Assembly (NCBI GenBank): GCA_002633005.1
Contig: NMRA01000703.1
Coordinates: forward strand, 91,881 to 129,856
Source of the DNA: Phoronis australis
Lineage: Eukaryota > Phoronida > Phoronidae
DNA length: 37,976 bases
Reading direction: 5' to 3'
In this document: piece by piece, positions 1 to 11,404 of the stretch
Layout: every line of letters begins with the position of its first letter
Position numbering within the stretch: position 1 is the stretch's first letter
Notes under the pieces: generated by a model
The model's input: the letters and a program-made list of their open reading frames with translations, nothing else
What the model was told of the DNA's origin: nothing
The model's database searches: none
Translations under genes and position numbers: made by a program

Positions 1-837
1 AGCCTCGCTCGTCGGTATTTAGCCGTGGCTGTACACTTCAAACCGTTCCGCAGTGCTTCAAAAAGAACGCAAAAGATTTGCTGATCTTGTGAGGAAAATG
101 TCACACTACATGGTCTGGCCCTTCGAACAGACGCAGCGTACTGGTCAACGGGATTGGTGTTGTATTTTTCCTGTACAGATTTTCTCCCACAACAGGAATC
201 CAGATTGCTTTGTACACGTAAAATTATAAAACTTAACCGCGAATCGAAACTTGGCCAAGAAGTGCGCGCTAGAGCCTACATGTGGGCCTGCTCAATGAGA
301 TAAATATAACTACATATACAGCTCATTGGGCCTGCTACTCTGGCAAATGAACACTGATGACACGCACGCGCTCGCTCATTCGGTGCACACCTGTTGACTC
401 ACTTCAATACAAACGTCACGTGACAACATATGTGTTCGTCCAGATTTTTCTCGTTGCCGGGTGCGATCTAGCGCAGTTTGACTTAATCTGCGGTTACATC
501 CCGACTCCGAGTCCACAGGAACTTAAGAATCTTAGGAAAGGCTATTTGGAAAACTTAAGGAGGATTTGAGGTAATTTGAGTCGAAACTATTTTTACTCAA
601 GAATTCAAGTTGTCCTATCGACGATTGCGAAGCAGCGACGCATCAGTTGGCAAGTTTTCGCCCTGGGATTTCAGCACATTTTTTTTTTAAAGATTAACAA
701 CAGAGTTTGATAGCAATGCACCACAGTTTTGTAGAAAGTCTGTCATAGGTTACACATACGTCACAGCGGACCGGGTTTTAACCGCCCTACTACAAAAAGC
801 GTCCCCCTGGGCGCTAATTATTAGGGCAAATACGGTA
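1..837 (+). mobile_element. TIR DNA element, copy a (truncated by window start)
   Basis: This is the right-hand part of a non-coding inverted-repeat element also present at 8113-9382 (inverted) and 12681-14406 (same orientation). Its first 130 bases match about 12895-13030, and bases 700-770 match about 14215-14290. It ends in a degraded form of the family terminus (a run reading GGGCAAATACGGTA, the complement of TACCGTATTCGCCC) near 837. No transposase reading frame is visible; the short ORF at 357-569 resembles nothing I know. The superfamily is unassigned because I cannot see a clean target-site duplication. Confidence 0.7.
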
Positions 838-1218
838 GCCCTAATAGATGGTGACATCAGTGCACGAAACGATGATTTTTATTTAAACTATTAGCAAGTT
901 TGTCGTGACTGGCGCCAACGGCCGGGTGACTGAACTTCGGGCGAGTAGATTTTCTGGCTTCGACACTCGCCCAGCTGGCGAGCAGGATTTTTCAAGACTA
1001 AAAGCCTGGGTAAATCCCTGACTTCCACACTTTTCCAAAAAAGGGAAAACTACGGAATAATGGCTGAGGAGGGTAAAAGTCTAGTCGCCGTGCATGTTGG
1101 TATGTTTTTGGAGACCGATTCAACATCAGACAACTTGATTTTTGGTAACGTTGATAAGTCTTTTGACCACGCCCCCTTGCAGGACGATGCCATGTTTGTC
1201 AAGGCGCCTCGTTTTCGA
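838..1218. other. no recognisable gene
   Basis: This spacer lies between the TIR element and the LINE fragment. The short ORFs here (for example 1060-1254 on the plus strand) overlap the degraded LINE end and show no domain. I see nothing else. Confidence 0.5.
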
Positions 1219-1959
1219 TCAACACGACAGCAGCGCCCCGCGTTCGTGAAATAGGTGAATACAGTCATTTGTGAGGAGAATATCGAATAATTCGAGACCG
1301 GCGTGGTTGTCATTGTCTTCTGAGTACCAAGTACTATTTCTTGCGTTGAAATCCCCGTTGATAACAATTGTTTTATTAGTTTGAGAGAGTTCTTGCAATT
1401 GTTCTGAAAAGGTTTTGAAATATGCTTTCCTTTCATGGGACGTCTGTGAGGGTGAGCGATAGAAAAAAACGTAATATACCTTTTTGTGGTTGACGTAAAG
1501 TTCAATCCAACAGTTACTCAATGATTGCATAATTTTATCATCAATTGTTTTGTAATTTACGGAGTTGTAGACAAACAAGATCAACCCCCTCCCGGCATTA
1601 GTGTGGTAGGCAATGTTGTATTCTGGAATAATAAGTGCACTGAGGTTGTCTTCGGACAGTGTTCCAGATTCACATATAGCAATGACCATGTAATTGTTGT
1701 CTGTAATAACTTGCTTAAGAAAATCAAATCTTGAAAGATTGTTCGCCTTGATACTGTTGATATTAGTGAATAAGACCTTGAAGCTGGCTAAACCCTGAGT
1801 GCCTGGTCCTGGATTGACCTCTATGTCACCAGCAGTAAAAAGACTTTGCTCAATGATAACTCGGATATCACAACATGAGTTCTTCATTGTGCAGTAAACA
1901 TTACGTAAGTGCTCAGTTTTAGTTTTAAATGAACATTTGTAAGGATGAAAATAATTCAT
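1219..1959 (-). pseudogene. LINE ORF2 fragment: 2A motif plus APE-type endonuclease
   Basis: A 246-residue open frame matches the N-terminal part of a CR1-like non-LTR retrotransposon polyprotein. Residues 45-52 read DIEVNPGP, the 2A ribosome-skipping consensus D-x-E-x-N-P-G-P (codons at 1804-1827), preceded by about 44 residues with no known domain. The APE-like endonuclease follows: a FTNINSI block near residue 65 (the metal-binding N block), an AICES block near 95 supplying the catalytic Glu, a YRSPSQ block near 168, and INGDFNARN near 200 with the catalytic Asp and Asn. The frame stops at about residue 246, before the expected C-terminal SxLD block, and no reverse transcriptase follows, so the copy is 3'-truncated. 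Known for the family: 2A at the N-terminus of such LINEs in sea urchin and other marine invertebrates. The exact clade is an inference. Confidence 0.85.
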
Positions 1960-1982
1960 TTTGAAACAAAACTGCTTTGCCG

Positions 1983-2159
1983 GCCACAGAAACGGAGATA
2001 TTTCACGGCTTCATACTTGGTATTATGGCGTACTTTTCTTTCTTTACTATGGGGAACCACTTCCTAAGCATTTTGGGTTCTCGAGGAAATAAAAAACAAT
2101 ATACCCGCTTTCCTCGTATCTTCATGGTTTGCACAAGCAGGAACAATATGCAACACCAT
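1983..2159 (-). pseudogene. THAP-domain fragment (family 2 element remnant)
   Basis: On the minus strand the ATG at 2159 opens MVLHIVPACAN, aligning with the THAP start MLRCIVPACPN of copy A (3689) with the first zinc Cys replaced by His. Downstream, a block close to the family MLRKW/VKNE segment and a terminal CGRQ (the C-x2-H region) follow after frameshifts. It is therefore a decayed THAP zinc finger, the DNA-binding part of a transposase, in antisense orientation to the Kolobok fragment that begins at about 2160. It ends close to the LINE boundary at 1960-1975, suggesting nested insertion or rearrangement. Confidence 0.65.
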
Positions 2160-2957
2160 GGCCTCTACAGTGACTGGAGGTGCTTTATCTGCATTCACCC
2201 ATGCCTCCAAACATACCCAGAGCAAGTAACTCCAGGAACTAGCAGTGACATGCCTTGTGCTGGTGTTGTCTCCAGCCCAGAGCCTGTAAGCATCCCTTCA
2301 GCAATGCTGAGTAGTGGTAGTGAATACAGATCAACTTCAACACCCAGTGGGGAGGACAGTTTGTCATCCATAGGTCAGGCCGGTGACCCAAACTTTGATA
2401 AGTTTATTGTATTGCGAACTTGACTAAAATATTGGAGCTAATTATAAGGTGCCAGTGTGTGGCGAGGGAGTCACACGGCTCGATGTAAGCTGTTTGAGAG
2501 CTCAGGTCACCATTCAGTGGGAACAGCATACTAGGCATTCCATTGAGGTAGGCATAACAGTCCACACCTTGCATTTGCACCAAGACGTTCCACCACATCT
2601 GTCCTCAGTCCCTGCCACATCCCTCTCAACAGCTGTCTGTACTCTGCCTCACTATACCTGGGCTCAAACATGTATCCACCCACTGCTACTACAAACTAAG
2701 ATTCCTAAATCCAACATAACTGAGTTCTCTAACAACTTAGTTTGTCATAGAATACTTGTCGATGGGAAATGGTGACGACAATTTTGGGAGACCAGCACAA
2801 AAACAACAGTAGAACAGATCCTCACAGTAACTCAAACACACCAGAAACGAAATGGCGGGAAATTCTTATCCCCCTAGAAGTCCCTTCCACAATTGTTTGT
2901 GATAATCAATGAACCATATTTTTACTAAAAGTGACACAAAAAAGGTTGCTTTCCCCT
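2160..2957 (+). mobile_element. Kolobok-like element family 1, 5'-truncated copy
   Basis: The segment is collinear with 16926-17983 of the complete family 1 element. The plus strand carries the Ser/Thr-rich tail ending NFDKFIV (about 2395) and then the CGEGVTR...VTIQWE block of the transposase zinc region (about 2455-2525). The right end, GGTTGCTTTCCCCT at 2944-2957, is a diverged version of the family terminus, followed by a degenerate TTAA-like site. The left half, including the THAP finger, is missing. Higher divergence than the 16.3-kb copy suggests an older insertion. Confidence 0.75.
2514..2690 (-). pseudogene. P2X7 C-terminal-like zinc module, decayed copy
   Basis: Reading the minus strand from about 2675 gives GYMFEPRYSEAEYRQLL. 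After a frameshift it gives WCKCKVWTVMPTSMECLVC followed by C-S-H and a stop (2514-2516). These are the two hallmark blocks of the P2X7-receptor cytoplasmic zinc domain: FEPE-like near the N-terminus, then C-x-C-x2-C-x2-M-P-T-x2-E-C-x2-C-C. One zinc Cys is replaced (C to W) and the reading frame is broken, so it is non-functional. It is homologous to the intact version at 17328-17660. The family assignment rests on my recognition of the motif pattern. Confidence 0.65.
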
Positions 2958-3514
2958 ATTATAAGTAAAAATAAACACAAAACAGCCAGTCACAGTCAGT
3001 ACAAATGAACATTAGCCATTGATTTCAAACTGAGCTATCATAAGACCAATCTCCAAGAGGAATACCTTCAGGCTATGATTAACTGAATTCCGAAAAAGGT
3101 CAGCAGTGGGCTGCTTGTAAAGTTTGTGGTTTGTTGAAACAATGAGAATTAAGTTCGGACTACAGTGATAATATACTGAACAAAGACTTCACATCCAACT
3201 AATATGGTGTAACCAGGATTGGTGTAAATTATTGCTACTTAAATGCAACATGAAAATTTGACTACTTTTGGTATATTTTTTTAAAATTTAATATACATTA
3301 TTATACGACTGTCCTGATTGGCTGAAACATAGTACTGTAAACCTCCATTAATTTGCGCTAAAATAATAGCCAAAATGGTCATTGCCAACTTTTCAAAGGT
3401 TGGTCACCCTTTGGAAATAATAAATTCCATTTTATGACTACATGCTACCAGTGCTGTGTCGGAAAAAAATAGAGGTAAGTAGGCACCCAAAGCCCATCGT
3501 ATCACCTTGAACAC
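2958..3514. other. no recognisable feature
   Basis: AT-rich DNA between two TTAA-type elements. No open frame of note, no tandem repeat and no RNA gene recognised. Confidence 0.5.
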
Positions 3515-3688
3515 TTAAAGGAGAATGTCACCCGATTTAATTAGTCTTTTTTGCCGTCTTAATCGGTCTATATCCACATCGCCTCGCATAAGGTCGACCT
3601 TACCTTGCCAAGAGGTGTTGCATTAACCTGTGAAGGTGAGAAAAAACGCGAGCGACGTCAGTGGTTCATATGTAGAGTGAATGCCGCT

Positions 3689-3912
3689 ATGTTGCGGTGC
3701 ATCGTTCCCGCTTGTCCGAACTAAGCACCTGCGAGGAAAGTGGGTATATCATTTTTTTTTACTTCCTCGAGTCCGAAATGCTTAGGAAGTGGCTCATGTT
3801 AGTGAAGAATGAAATGTACGCTGTAAATAGCAAGTATGAGGCCGCGAAACATCTCCATGTCTGTGGCTTGCAGACGTCGACAGTGCCTGACGAATGCCGG
3901 CTTACCAAATAA
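3689..3912 (+). pseudogene. THAP zinc finger, broken (copy A)
   Basis: The ATG at 3689 opens MLRCIVPACPN, matching the THAP N-terminus (Cys-x4-Cys zinc ligands, Asn after the second Cys), followed immediately by an in-frame TAA. A later frame shows the MLRKWL...VKNE block holding the invariant Trp, then LHVCG, corresponding to the C-x2-H end, whose His is lost here. THAP fingers are DNA-binding modules at the N-terminus of Kolobok and P-type transposases and of host proteins derived from them. At least one stop and frameshifts make this a pseudogene. Confidence 0.7.
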
Positions 3913-4075
3913 CTCCATACGTTCCGTTGTCTGAGCTTTTTCACGGCGCCTCTCTAGTATTTCTTCATCACTGTATTCCTGTTCAAATTGATAGCCTGTA
4001 AAACTTAACGATCCACCTGCGAAGTCGGGAGTGATGAGCTCTAGCTCGTCCTAAGTCGGGATTTGGAGTTGCCAT
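3799..4075 (-). pseudogene. P2X7 C-terminal-like N-terminal block (copy A)
   Basis: The minus-strand ATG at 4075 begins MATPNPDL. After a one-base frame change it continues DELELITPDFAGGS and then GYQFEQEYSDEEILERRRE at about 3940-3996. The Y-x-FE-x-EY-x-E-E pattern with an Arg-rich tail is the start of the P2X7-like module seen at 17328-17660. Beyond about 3925 the frame runs antisense through the THAP trace, and no C-x-C-x2-C block follows, so the C-terminal zinc part appears deleted. The assignment is tentative because only the first half of the domain is present. Confidence 0.5.
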
Positions 4076-5359
4076 GTTGGCGTTTATTACTGAGCGTTCT
4101 GTTTCAAAATGAATTATTCTCAACCTAACCAATACTTATATAAAACTGAAACAAAGACTGTCTCATTAGATGCAATTTGTAATGCCTTTGGAGTGTTCGT
4201 GAGTGCAAATGATTTGAGAAGCCAGCAATGAATAAATCACTGTGTTACCGGCTTTAGGTGCAATAAAACTAATTGACGGTACACCGAGGCCGGGTGAGCT
4301 CATGCTAATTTAGTGTTTGCTTGCAGAAACTGTTGTGAAACAATTCAATTTCCATCCCACGGCCAGGGGAATCTTTATTTACATTTACATTACTCAAATA
4401 ATGATTGTCAATGTACAACTTCTGTTCTGACGGTGCTGTGGCCAAAGCGGAACCTTTGAATATGCGGCCCCCGATGAGTAAGTAGATTTGCAGTTTCGTG
4501 GCTAATTCACCACCATAATCACATGCACATTTCTTCTTTGGCTCACTAGTATAGTATTTTCTTGACAGCAAGCTTAGTTTCCACTGAACTTTGGCTGGTT
4601 TATGTTCGTGATGTCTGATCAGTTTCCGAGCCACTGGCCGAGATAACGAGTCAATCCGGCAGGCCGCGACGGGCCTGATCGGGCTCCGAGCCACTGGCCA
4701 GGATAACAAGTGTTTTGTGCTTAGAACTCAAAAAATCACAAGTCTAAACAACACAGATCTAGGTTCTCCTGTCTGTATCTCACGGAAAATACTTCGAAAT
4801 TATCTCCGAACAGACCTCAAAGTCCTACTACGGATCTTATTGGCCTGCCGAACTTTGTAGGCTACGGTGTGTCCAAATACCAATAAATTAATAAGAGCGA
4901 AATAAAACAACACGTTTTTATAAAAACTAGATGTATTTTTAAGGGTTTTACATCGAAGTTTGAATGATTTATTGGTGTTAAATGATGAATTCATGTGATA
5001 AGCTGACACCAGTAACCCGTGTTGTGAACTGCTGAACAGACTGCGTGTGAAACCGATGACTGCATTGGATAATTTCAACACCTCCGTCTGCCAGTCAGGT
5101 GTCAGGTAACGCAACCGTACGTGTCGTTATGGAGTAGAACTACTCGATCTAAATTGATACAAATTAGGTTGTTTTTTGGGTGGCATGCTCCTTTAATGTA
5201 ACTTACGGTGCGTAGGCGCTACATTCAAATCCCAAAAGGTGGTTGGCTACGCCAACGCCCCACTACAGAGCTGCATACTACAATCTATGCTAAGGAATGG
5301 ACTAAAATGTTGTCATCTTCACTTTTGTTGAGAAATTTAACAGAATAAAATTTGAAATG

Positions 5360-5617
5360 TGTACCATATTATGCGTCATACTGTGCACCATATTGTGTGT
5401 CGTATTGCGTGTCATACTGTTCCATATTATGCGCCATACCATGTGCCATATTGTGCAGCATACTGTGTACCATATTGTATGCCATACTAAGTGCCATATT
5501 GTGAGGCATACTGTGTGCTATATTGTGCGCCACACTATGTGCCATAGTGTGCACCATACTGTGTCATATTGTGCTCCATACAGTGTACAATATTGTGCGC
5601 CAGCCATATTGTGTGCA
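5360..5617. repeat. 12-bp tandem repeat tract
   Basis: About twenty imperfect repeats of a 12-bp unit such as CATATTGTGTGC, often alternating with CATACTGTGTAC-like units, giving a 24-bp higher-order period. Because 12 is divisible by three, open frames run through on both strands and give low-complexity peptides rich in Cys, His and Met. I treat those as by-products of the repeat. Confidence 0.85.
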
Positions 5618-5695
5618 CTGTGTGTGGGCGGTGGGAGGGTAACTGTAGGTTGGTCTATATGATCTGATACCACCCTCGGGATCAGTCCATATTTT

Positions 5696-7458
5696 CCCGG
5701 GTGAGAATTTCACACGTTTGATACTCTCTGATAAGTGAAGTATTGGAACAGTGTGTCAAACGTGTAAAACGTGGCTTGTCAAACGTGACGAAAATGTGGC
5801 AAAAACGTGTAATTTTTGTTTCAATACTCCACGTTTGACACCCTAAGCATGTCAAATGTGGCGCTTTTGCCATGGTAGCCTGTAATCTGTGTCATTACCA
5901 TGTTAGCTACTCCACATTTAGGCTGAGGCTGTGGACAAGCCATAATGTTCTTGTTTATAGCAGCTCACCATGCACCATGCGAATTCATACTGAAAGCAAA
6001 TGTATAGACAGATTTCTTTTTTAAGTCACTGTTTATTGTGAAATGTAAATAATCCAAAATGTGACAATGATATAGAATCTTTACAAAGATAATGTAACGA
6101 ACTAATTCTTACCACAGACTGTTGCCACTAAACTTCATTAATTTTACATCTAGAATAACATTAACACAGAAATAAGAAAATGGTTCAACATACAAGTTCT
6201 AAGTGCTTAAGCTGCTATATATGTGTACCTAAGTTAGGTTGCTTGAAGACAGTCTATGAAGTGAACAACACATGCACTTTATAACATTTCTGAATTAGCA
6301 AGAGCGATTCAACGTTTGTCATAACATCAAGTTCATGTTGATTTTGCAGCCCAAACTTTTACACACAATGCCTTATCCTAATTCAAGCTGACACAAAATT
6401 TTAGTTGATCCTATAACAACAAGAATATACTAGGCATCTTGATAAAAATCTTTTTAAATGAGTTATATTGAAGAATGATTAAAGTTGCTCTTTAAAATTG
6501 AAGGTATATAAGCAAGGCATCAATGACCAACCAAAATATGATGACATCAAATTCAAAACACTGCCATAATTTCGTGCATTGTTCATATTGTCTGGAGCGA
6601 TCAAACTACAATTTGCTTTGTAGGTATTTCCATGTAATTTTCTGTCTATTCTTTATTTTAAAATACTTCCCAATCGAATTTTAGCATAAAAAGGTACTAT
6701 TTTCAAGGCTGTGGTATGCAATGGTATTGAACTTAAAAAGAGAGTTCCATATAACCAATTGATATGCTATTGAAGATGAGAGGCTGGATGTTACAACTTC
6801 ATATATTACCTGCATAGTCAACAGTTTCTACTGACTCTTGTTTTCTGTTACAATCAATCTTAACTGTTTAAAAGAAGGACCACATACAAGGAAAGTTTAT
6901 CAAGCTACTGTAACCAGAATATATACAAACCAAACTTCTGTCAGAGCTGCATCACACTTGAAAACCATGCTTCATAAGTGCTCTCCTGACACAACTGCAC
7001 TCTGACAGCTGAGTATCTGGACATTTGAAAAGGCAGTGAAAATTTTTGTTGCACGTTCTTTGATGTTATTAATGGAACATGTCATTCAAATTGGGTGATT
7101 GCTTCCCAGCAGCCTTTTCAGAACTGCCAAGCCTATTTAAATAGTATCTTTATTGAAGAGTTCTATTACATTTTACACATTTGACACATTTGACACGCTA
7201 GCGGCTAGCGTATAAAATTTTATACGTTTGACACACTATCGTGTCAAATTTTACACGTTTGACAAGCTAGCGTGGCAAATTTTACACTTTTGACACGCTA
7301 GCATGTAAAATTTTACACATGTGACACACTAGCGTGTCACGTTTTTACACGTTTTTCACGTAAGCATGGCCATTTTGACAGGTATTACACGTCTGACACA
7401 TTTTTGACACGTTTGACACGGTCAAGAGCGTGTCATACTTGTAAAATTCTCACCCGGG
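5696..7458. mobile_element. 1.76-kb TIR element with palindromic subterminal motifs
   Basis: Terminal inverted repeats CCCGGGTGAGAATTT (left) and its complement AAATTCTCACCCGGG (right) bound the element. Inside each end are clusters of the motif TGTCAAACGTGTAAAA and its complement, often arranged as palindromes around GCTAGC, especially at 7165-7440. The 1.2-kb core (about 5900-7140) is AT-rich and has no transposase frame, so this is a non-autonomous element. Subterminal repeat clusters of this type usually serve as transposase binding sites, which is an inference here. No clear target-site duplication is visible. Confidence 0.75.
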
Positions 7459-8112
7459 CTTATGGCATTCGACTGTCGCAACCCTGATTAAGTTCCGAGT
7501 ATGAACTTCTTCACTGGTATCAGCCTAATTCCAATCCTTGCAATTGCGAGTTTACCTGGCCTCAGCCTATTGCAATCATTGCAACTGCCAGTTTACTTAG
7601 TCTCAACCTATTATAACCATTGCAATCCTCCTTACCTCGCCTCAATTCTTGCACATTTGGGACACCTGTCTGGGACGTAGCACGACTTGTGATAACACGA
7701 TCGACAAACTGTAATATGAAAGTTAACACATTATACTATGAACTCATCAATATTAGGTACACACTGAAATTATGTATCCTTAAAATATATAAGTGTCCAA
7801 AAAATATTGATTTGCAGTCTGACAAATAATTTATTACCAGCAGTAAAATGAAATATATTTCCAACAAATTTAGAAAGAAAACATTTAAGCTCAATTTCAT
7901 TCAACTAACTTTATTGATGTAAGTCACAAACAATAAAACATTAAACAAACTGATATAAAATAAAAGTGGTAAAAAGTAAAGGAGTATAATGATTATATAA
8001 TATATAAGATAAGACACATTATTATCAAACTGACCTACTAATCCCATAAGAGTGAGGATATCACCAAAGAAAAAAATAAATATTCTGAGCTGGCCCTACC
8101 ATATATCGTTAT
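7459..8112. other. no recognisable feature
   Basis: AT-rich spacer. The 69-residue ORF at 7620-7829 has no domain resemblance and composition typical of chance ORFs. I see nothing else. Confidence 0.5.
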
Positions 8113-9382
8113 TACCGTATTCGCCCTAATAAGCGCCCAAGGCGCTTCGAAAAATTCGCTTCATGAAGGGAGGCGCTTATTATAGCTCAAAAGTGGTTGA
8201 AACCCGGTCTCCGAAACAGGTGAAATCGTAAGCCAGAATTCATAAAATTTACGCTCTGTGACTCATCTGTAACCTATGACAGACTTTCTACAAAATTGCA
8301 GTGCATTGCTATCAAACTTTGTTGTTAAATTGTAGCAATTTTCAGAAAATCCCAGCACGAAAACTCGCCGACTGATGCATCGCTGCCTCGCGATGGCGGA
8401 CAGGTCAACTTGAATTCTTGAATAGTTTGATTCAACAAATTACCTGAAGTCCTCCTTTAGTTTTCAAAATAGCGTCCCTAAGATTTTTAATTACCTGTGG
8501 AGTCGGGATTAACAGTACATTAAGTCCATATCTGCGCTAGATTGTACTCCGCAACGCAAGAAAAATCTCTGGATGAACACACATGTTGTTGTCATGTGAT
8601 GTTTGTTTTGAAGTTTGTCTGTGAATTGTGTGAAGGAGCAAGCACGTATGTGTCATCAGAGTTCATTTGCCAGAGTAAACACGATTAACGATCTAGGTGT
8701 TCATTGTAACTAAGGAAATTAACACAAGCAGTAAAGCAGAACGGGTTTTATTTAGCACTTGTTGATCTCATCTGCTACAAAACGTTCGAGAATTGTCTCA
8801 ATATGGCCGATGTCAATGAATCATCGGGTGACTAGATGCGTGACAGTCTAACAGTTATTTTTCGGGAGATTCTGGGGTTGTAAAGGTACGAAAGCCTCTG
8901 TGTTCACTATAGTGGGTCATTTTGACTTTAAAAACACCAATTAAGACTAATTTAATAATTCCCCCTTAAAAATAATGCAAAAGTTTTTTACGGTATTAGA
9001 AACTTTCAGAAATAAGTGCCAGGATTTATTTCTTGTCGATGCTATGCTACCCGTTTCATGAATAGATAGTTCCTGAAGACTAATCTTCGACGACAGGCAC
9101 TTGAATGTAGCACGTTCTTTTTGAAGCAAGGCGGAGGTCTGAAGTGTACAGTCATGGCTAAATACCAACATAGTGGCACGCTCATGGTCTACAAATTCAA
9201 TGCACAATGATTTTTTCAGGACTGTCGGATCTTATTGATAAATTGAAAACGTTACTGTAGAATTTTAGAACTGTAAGTAAGCCGTTTTTTGCATGTGGCG
9301 TTCATGGCCTGGGCCCTTATTTTAGCAAAGTCTGAAAACACGTGGGGGGTGCTTATAGGGGCATGGGCACTTATTAGGGTGA
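8113..9382 (-). mobile_element. TIR DNA element, copy b (inverted)
   Basis: The left end reads TACCGTATTCGCCCTAATAA and the right end has the degraded complement ending TTATTAGGG near 9378. The body matches copy c in reverse: 8270-8330 corresponds to the complement of about 14215-14280, and 9120-9190 to the complement of about 12895-12960. It is about 450 bp shorter than copy c, so it has internal deletions. No transposase is seen. Confidence 0.75.
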
Positions 9383-11404
9383 TCAGTAAGATAAGATTTT
9401 AAGAGTTGTGAGAGCACAGATAAAGCTTTACGAACTACATTCAAATTGTAATGTGCAAGACTGACAGATTCGACAGAAACAGGTATCTAATATTATTCAT
9501 GAATATTTTGTTGTAGTTAGCGTTTTTGCATGACTCATTTTTGTCCTACTTTCCAACATTTCTAACAATCCAATTGACAGCGGATTGATAACCAAAATCA
9601 TAAAAACCAGGCAATGCCATTACGTCAAATGTCAATGCCAGAGCCAGTGATGTAAGCTTCCCTGAGCAGTGTTCAACCAATAACCTACGGTGCTGATCGA
9701 AAATAGCTTCCCGTTGAACGTGTTTAACGCTCTATCAGACCTAGGGTGATCCTTCACTTGAGTGAGGCCGGACTTCGCTTGAACGCACTCTGAACTCGGC
9801 TGGGTTGAGACTCAACTTAAGAATGGCCTGGGTTGGACCTCAGACAAACTGTGGTCATTGAGGCATTTAATGTCTGGGGGTTAACTCCTGTATATGTTAC
9901 CACTGATTACTGAACCAGCACTCATTTGCCTCAACTTCCCCACAGGTTTTTGTCAACGTTGTACTTTTTATGTTGAATGTTATTTAATTTTCGAGGAGGA
10001 ATTAAATGGGATTTGACGACGGGGAGGGTTGTAAAATTGATGGCGAAAGGGGGGACAGATCGTGAAAGGCATAAATGCCGCATGATACTATTCGAAATCT
10101 ATCATCACAATTAGCTAAGCTGATCTTATTTGATCCAGGGTAACAAGGTGGTGTTAATCTAACGTGTTGAGGAACCATGAAGTAATCACGAATGTTTTGG
10201 CTCTATACTGAATGGGATTGACACAGAAACTTTTATAAACTGGAGCATTCCAACAATTTTACAGTGCAGTGCATGGGCCCATTGATAATTTATGTCCTTG
10301 TTTATAGCCTACTCTTTCGTATTCATTGCACTTTGTGGTACCATATCTACAGTTGTACCCCGTGGTACACAACTGCTTGTCAGATTTTGTCGTAATAGAT
10401 TCCGTAAAAGTGCCATCAATATGTGGAATGCAATGTGATTTTATTTGATAAACGCACAAAGGCGAGGTACAATTGGTGGTTCAGTACTCAGAGCCCTGTG
10501 GCAGTACTCGAACAAATGAGCTAACACAGGCCTAGTCACTGGTCCATATAATCTGAAAGAATATCCATGAATCCTAAAAGTGAAACCAACGTTTTGGTTA
10601 CATGAATGATTTCATGAACTTGGGTTCGTCACTCCTGCCAAGTTAAGAAATTGGAATTTCGTGAACACGTATGACCTCCAATAGATTTTTCTTCATGGAG
10701 ACATGTGAATATCCTGATGGCTTGAGCTGTGACACAGAATGTCATGAAAAGACGAAATAATCATAAACAATGTAGATCGGCAGTGCGTTTTAATGGAAAC
10801 TTAATTAAAGATTGGGAACCAGCAGACCTGGAACATACCTGGACACCGCCAATTTCACGCTTTTCTCTTATTTTCAAGAGAGTCAAGGCAGGCAAAATAA
10901 CAAAAGTGAAAAACCTGTAAATGAAAATACTTGTCAAAAAAAAACAAAACAGGTTGGCGAGCTAACCGTCCTGTTGGACAACACTGCCTCAAATTAATGA
11001 CCCTGTTCACTTGAACAAAGATAGAAGACATTGTGATTAATTATTGATACAGTGAAAAGTTTAGTATTAAAGGCTACTTATATCTGCCGAGTCGTCGTGG
11101 TAAGTTAAATATATACATAAAATGAGTTTCCAGTAAAATGCCACGTTGATTTTCATTGTTTATGATTATTTTGTCTTTTCATGGCCTTCTGTGGCATATC
11201 TTCAGAATGCCCGGAAATCGAATAGGCCTTGACATGCATGTGGGCATTTATGATCAGCAAGCTAAACTTTCGCTCAATACCTAGAACAAAGAACAATGGC
11301 TAGCATCGGGCTGTTTCCTAAGTCATTGCTTCGCTGTACCCTCAGGAGGTCCGTACTGAATGATCAGCAGTACGAACTCTACAAAACAAAGCCAGGAAAC
11401 TTGA
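9383..11404. other. no recognisable gene
   Basis: About 2 kb of single-copy-looking DNA. ORFs here (10259-10459 minus, 10729-10997 plus) are short, show no domain and lack convincing splice contexts. It could be intronic or intergenic. Confidence 0.5.

Larger units (their letters stand above)
3519..5192 (+). mobile_element. TTAA-flanked THAP element, family 2 copy A
   Basis: A 1674-bp element is bounded by TTAA at 3515-3518 and 5193-5196. The termini are short inverted repeats: AGGAGAATGTCACCC on the left and, as complement, AGGAGCATGCCACCC on the right. A second copy lies at 26372-27994 with the same order of internal sequence. TTAA target sites plus a THAP coding trace suggest the Kolobok superfamily; piggyBac also uses TTAA but has no THAP finger. 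Internally, a THAP start lies at 3689 and an opposing P2X7-like start at 4075. The remaining 1.1 kb has minus-strand open frames (4305-4709, 4800-5114) without recognisable domains. Confidence 0.8.

Noticed and set aside
2404-2598. 64-aa minus ORF starting MWWNVLVQMQG
   Set aside because: It is an out-of-frame reading of the decayed P2X7-like module, whose correct frame shows the WCKC and MPTSMEC motifs.
3519-5192. piggyBac as the superfamily for the TTAA elements
   Set aside because: The THAP finger and terminal sequences do not fit piggyBac, whose ends begin CCC or CCY; Kolobok fits better.
5357-5662. Cys/His-rich ORFs on both strands, suggestive of a small zinc protein
   Set aside because: They are produced by the 12-bp tandem repeat, with open frames in both directions and no domain spacing.
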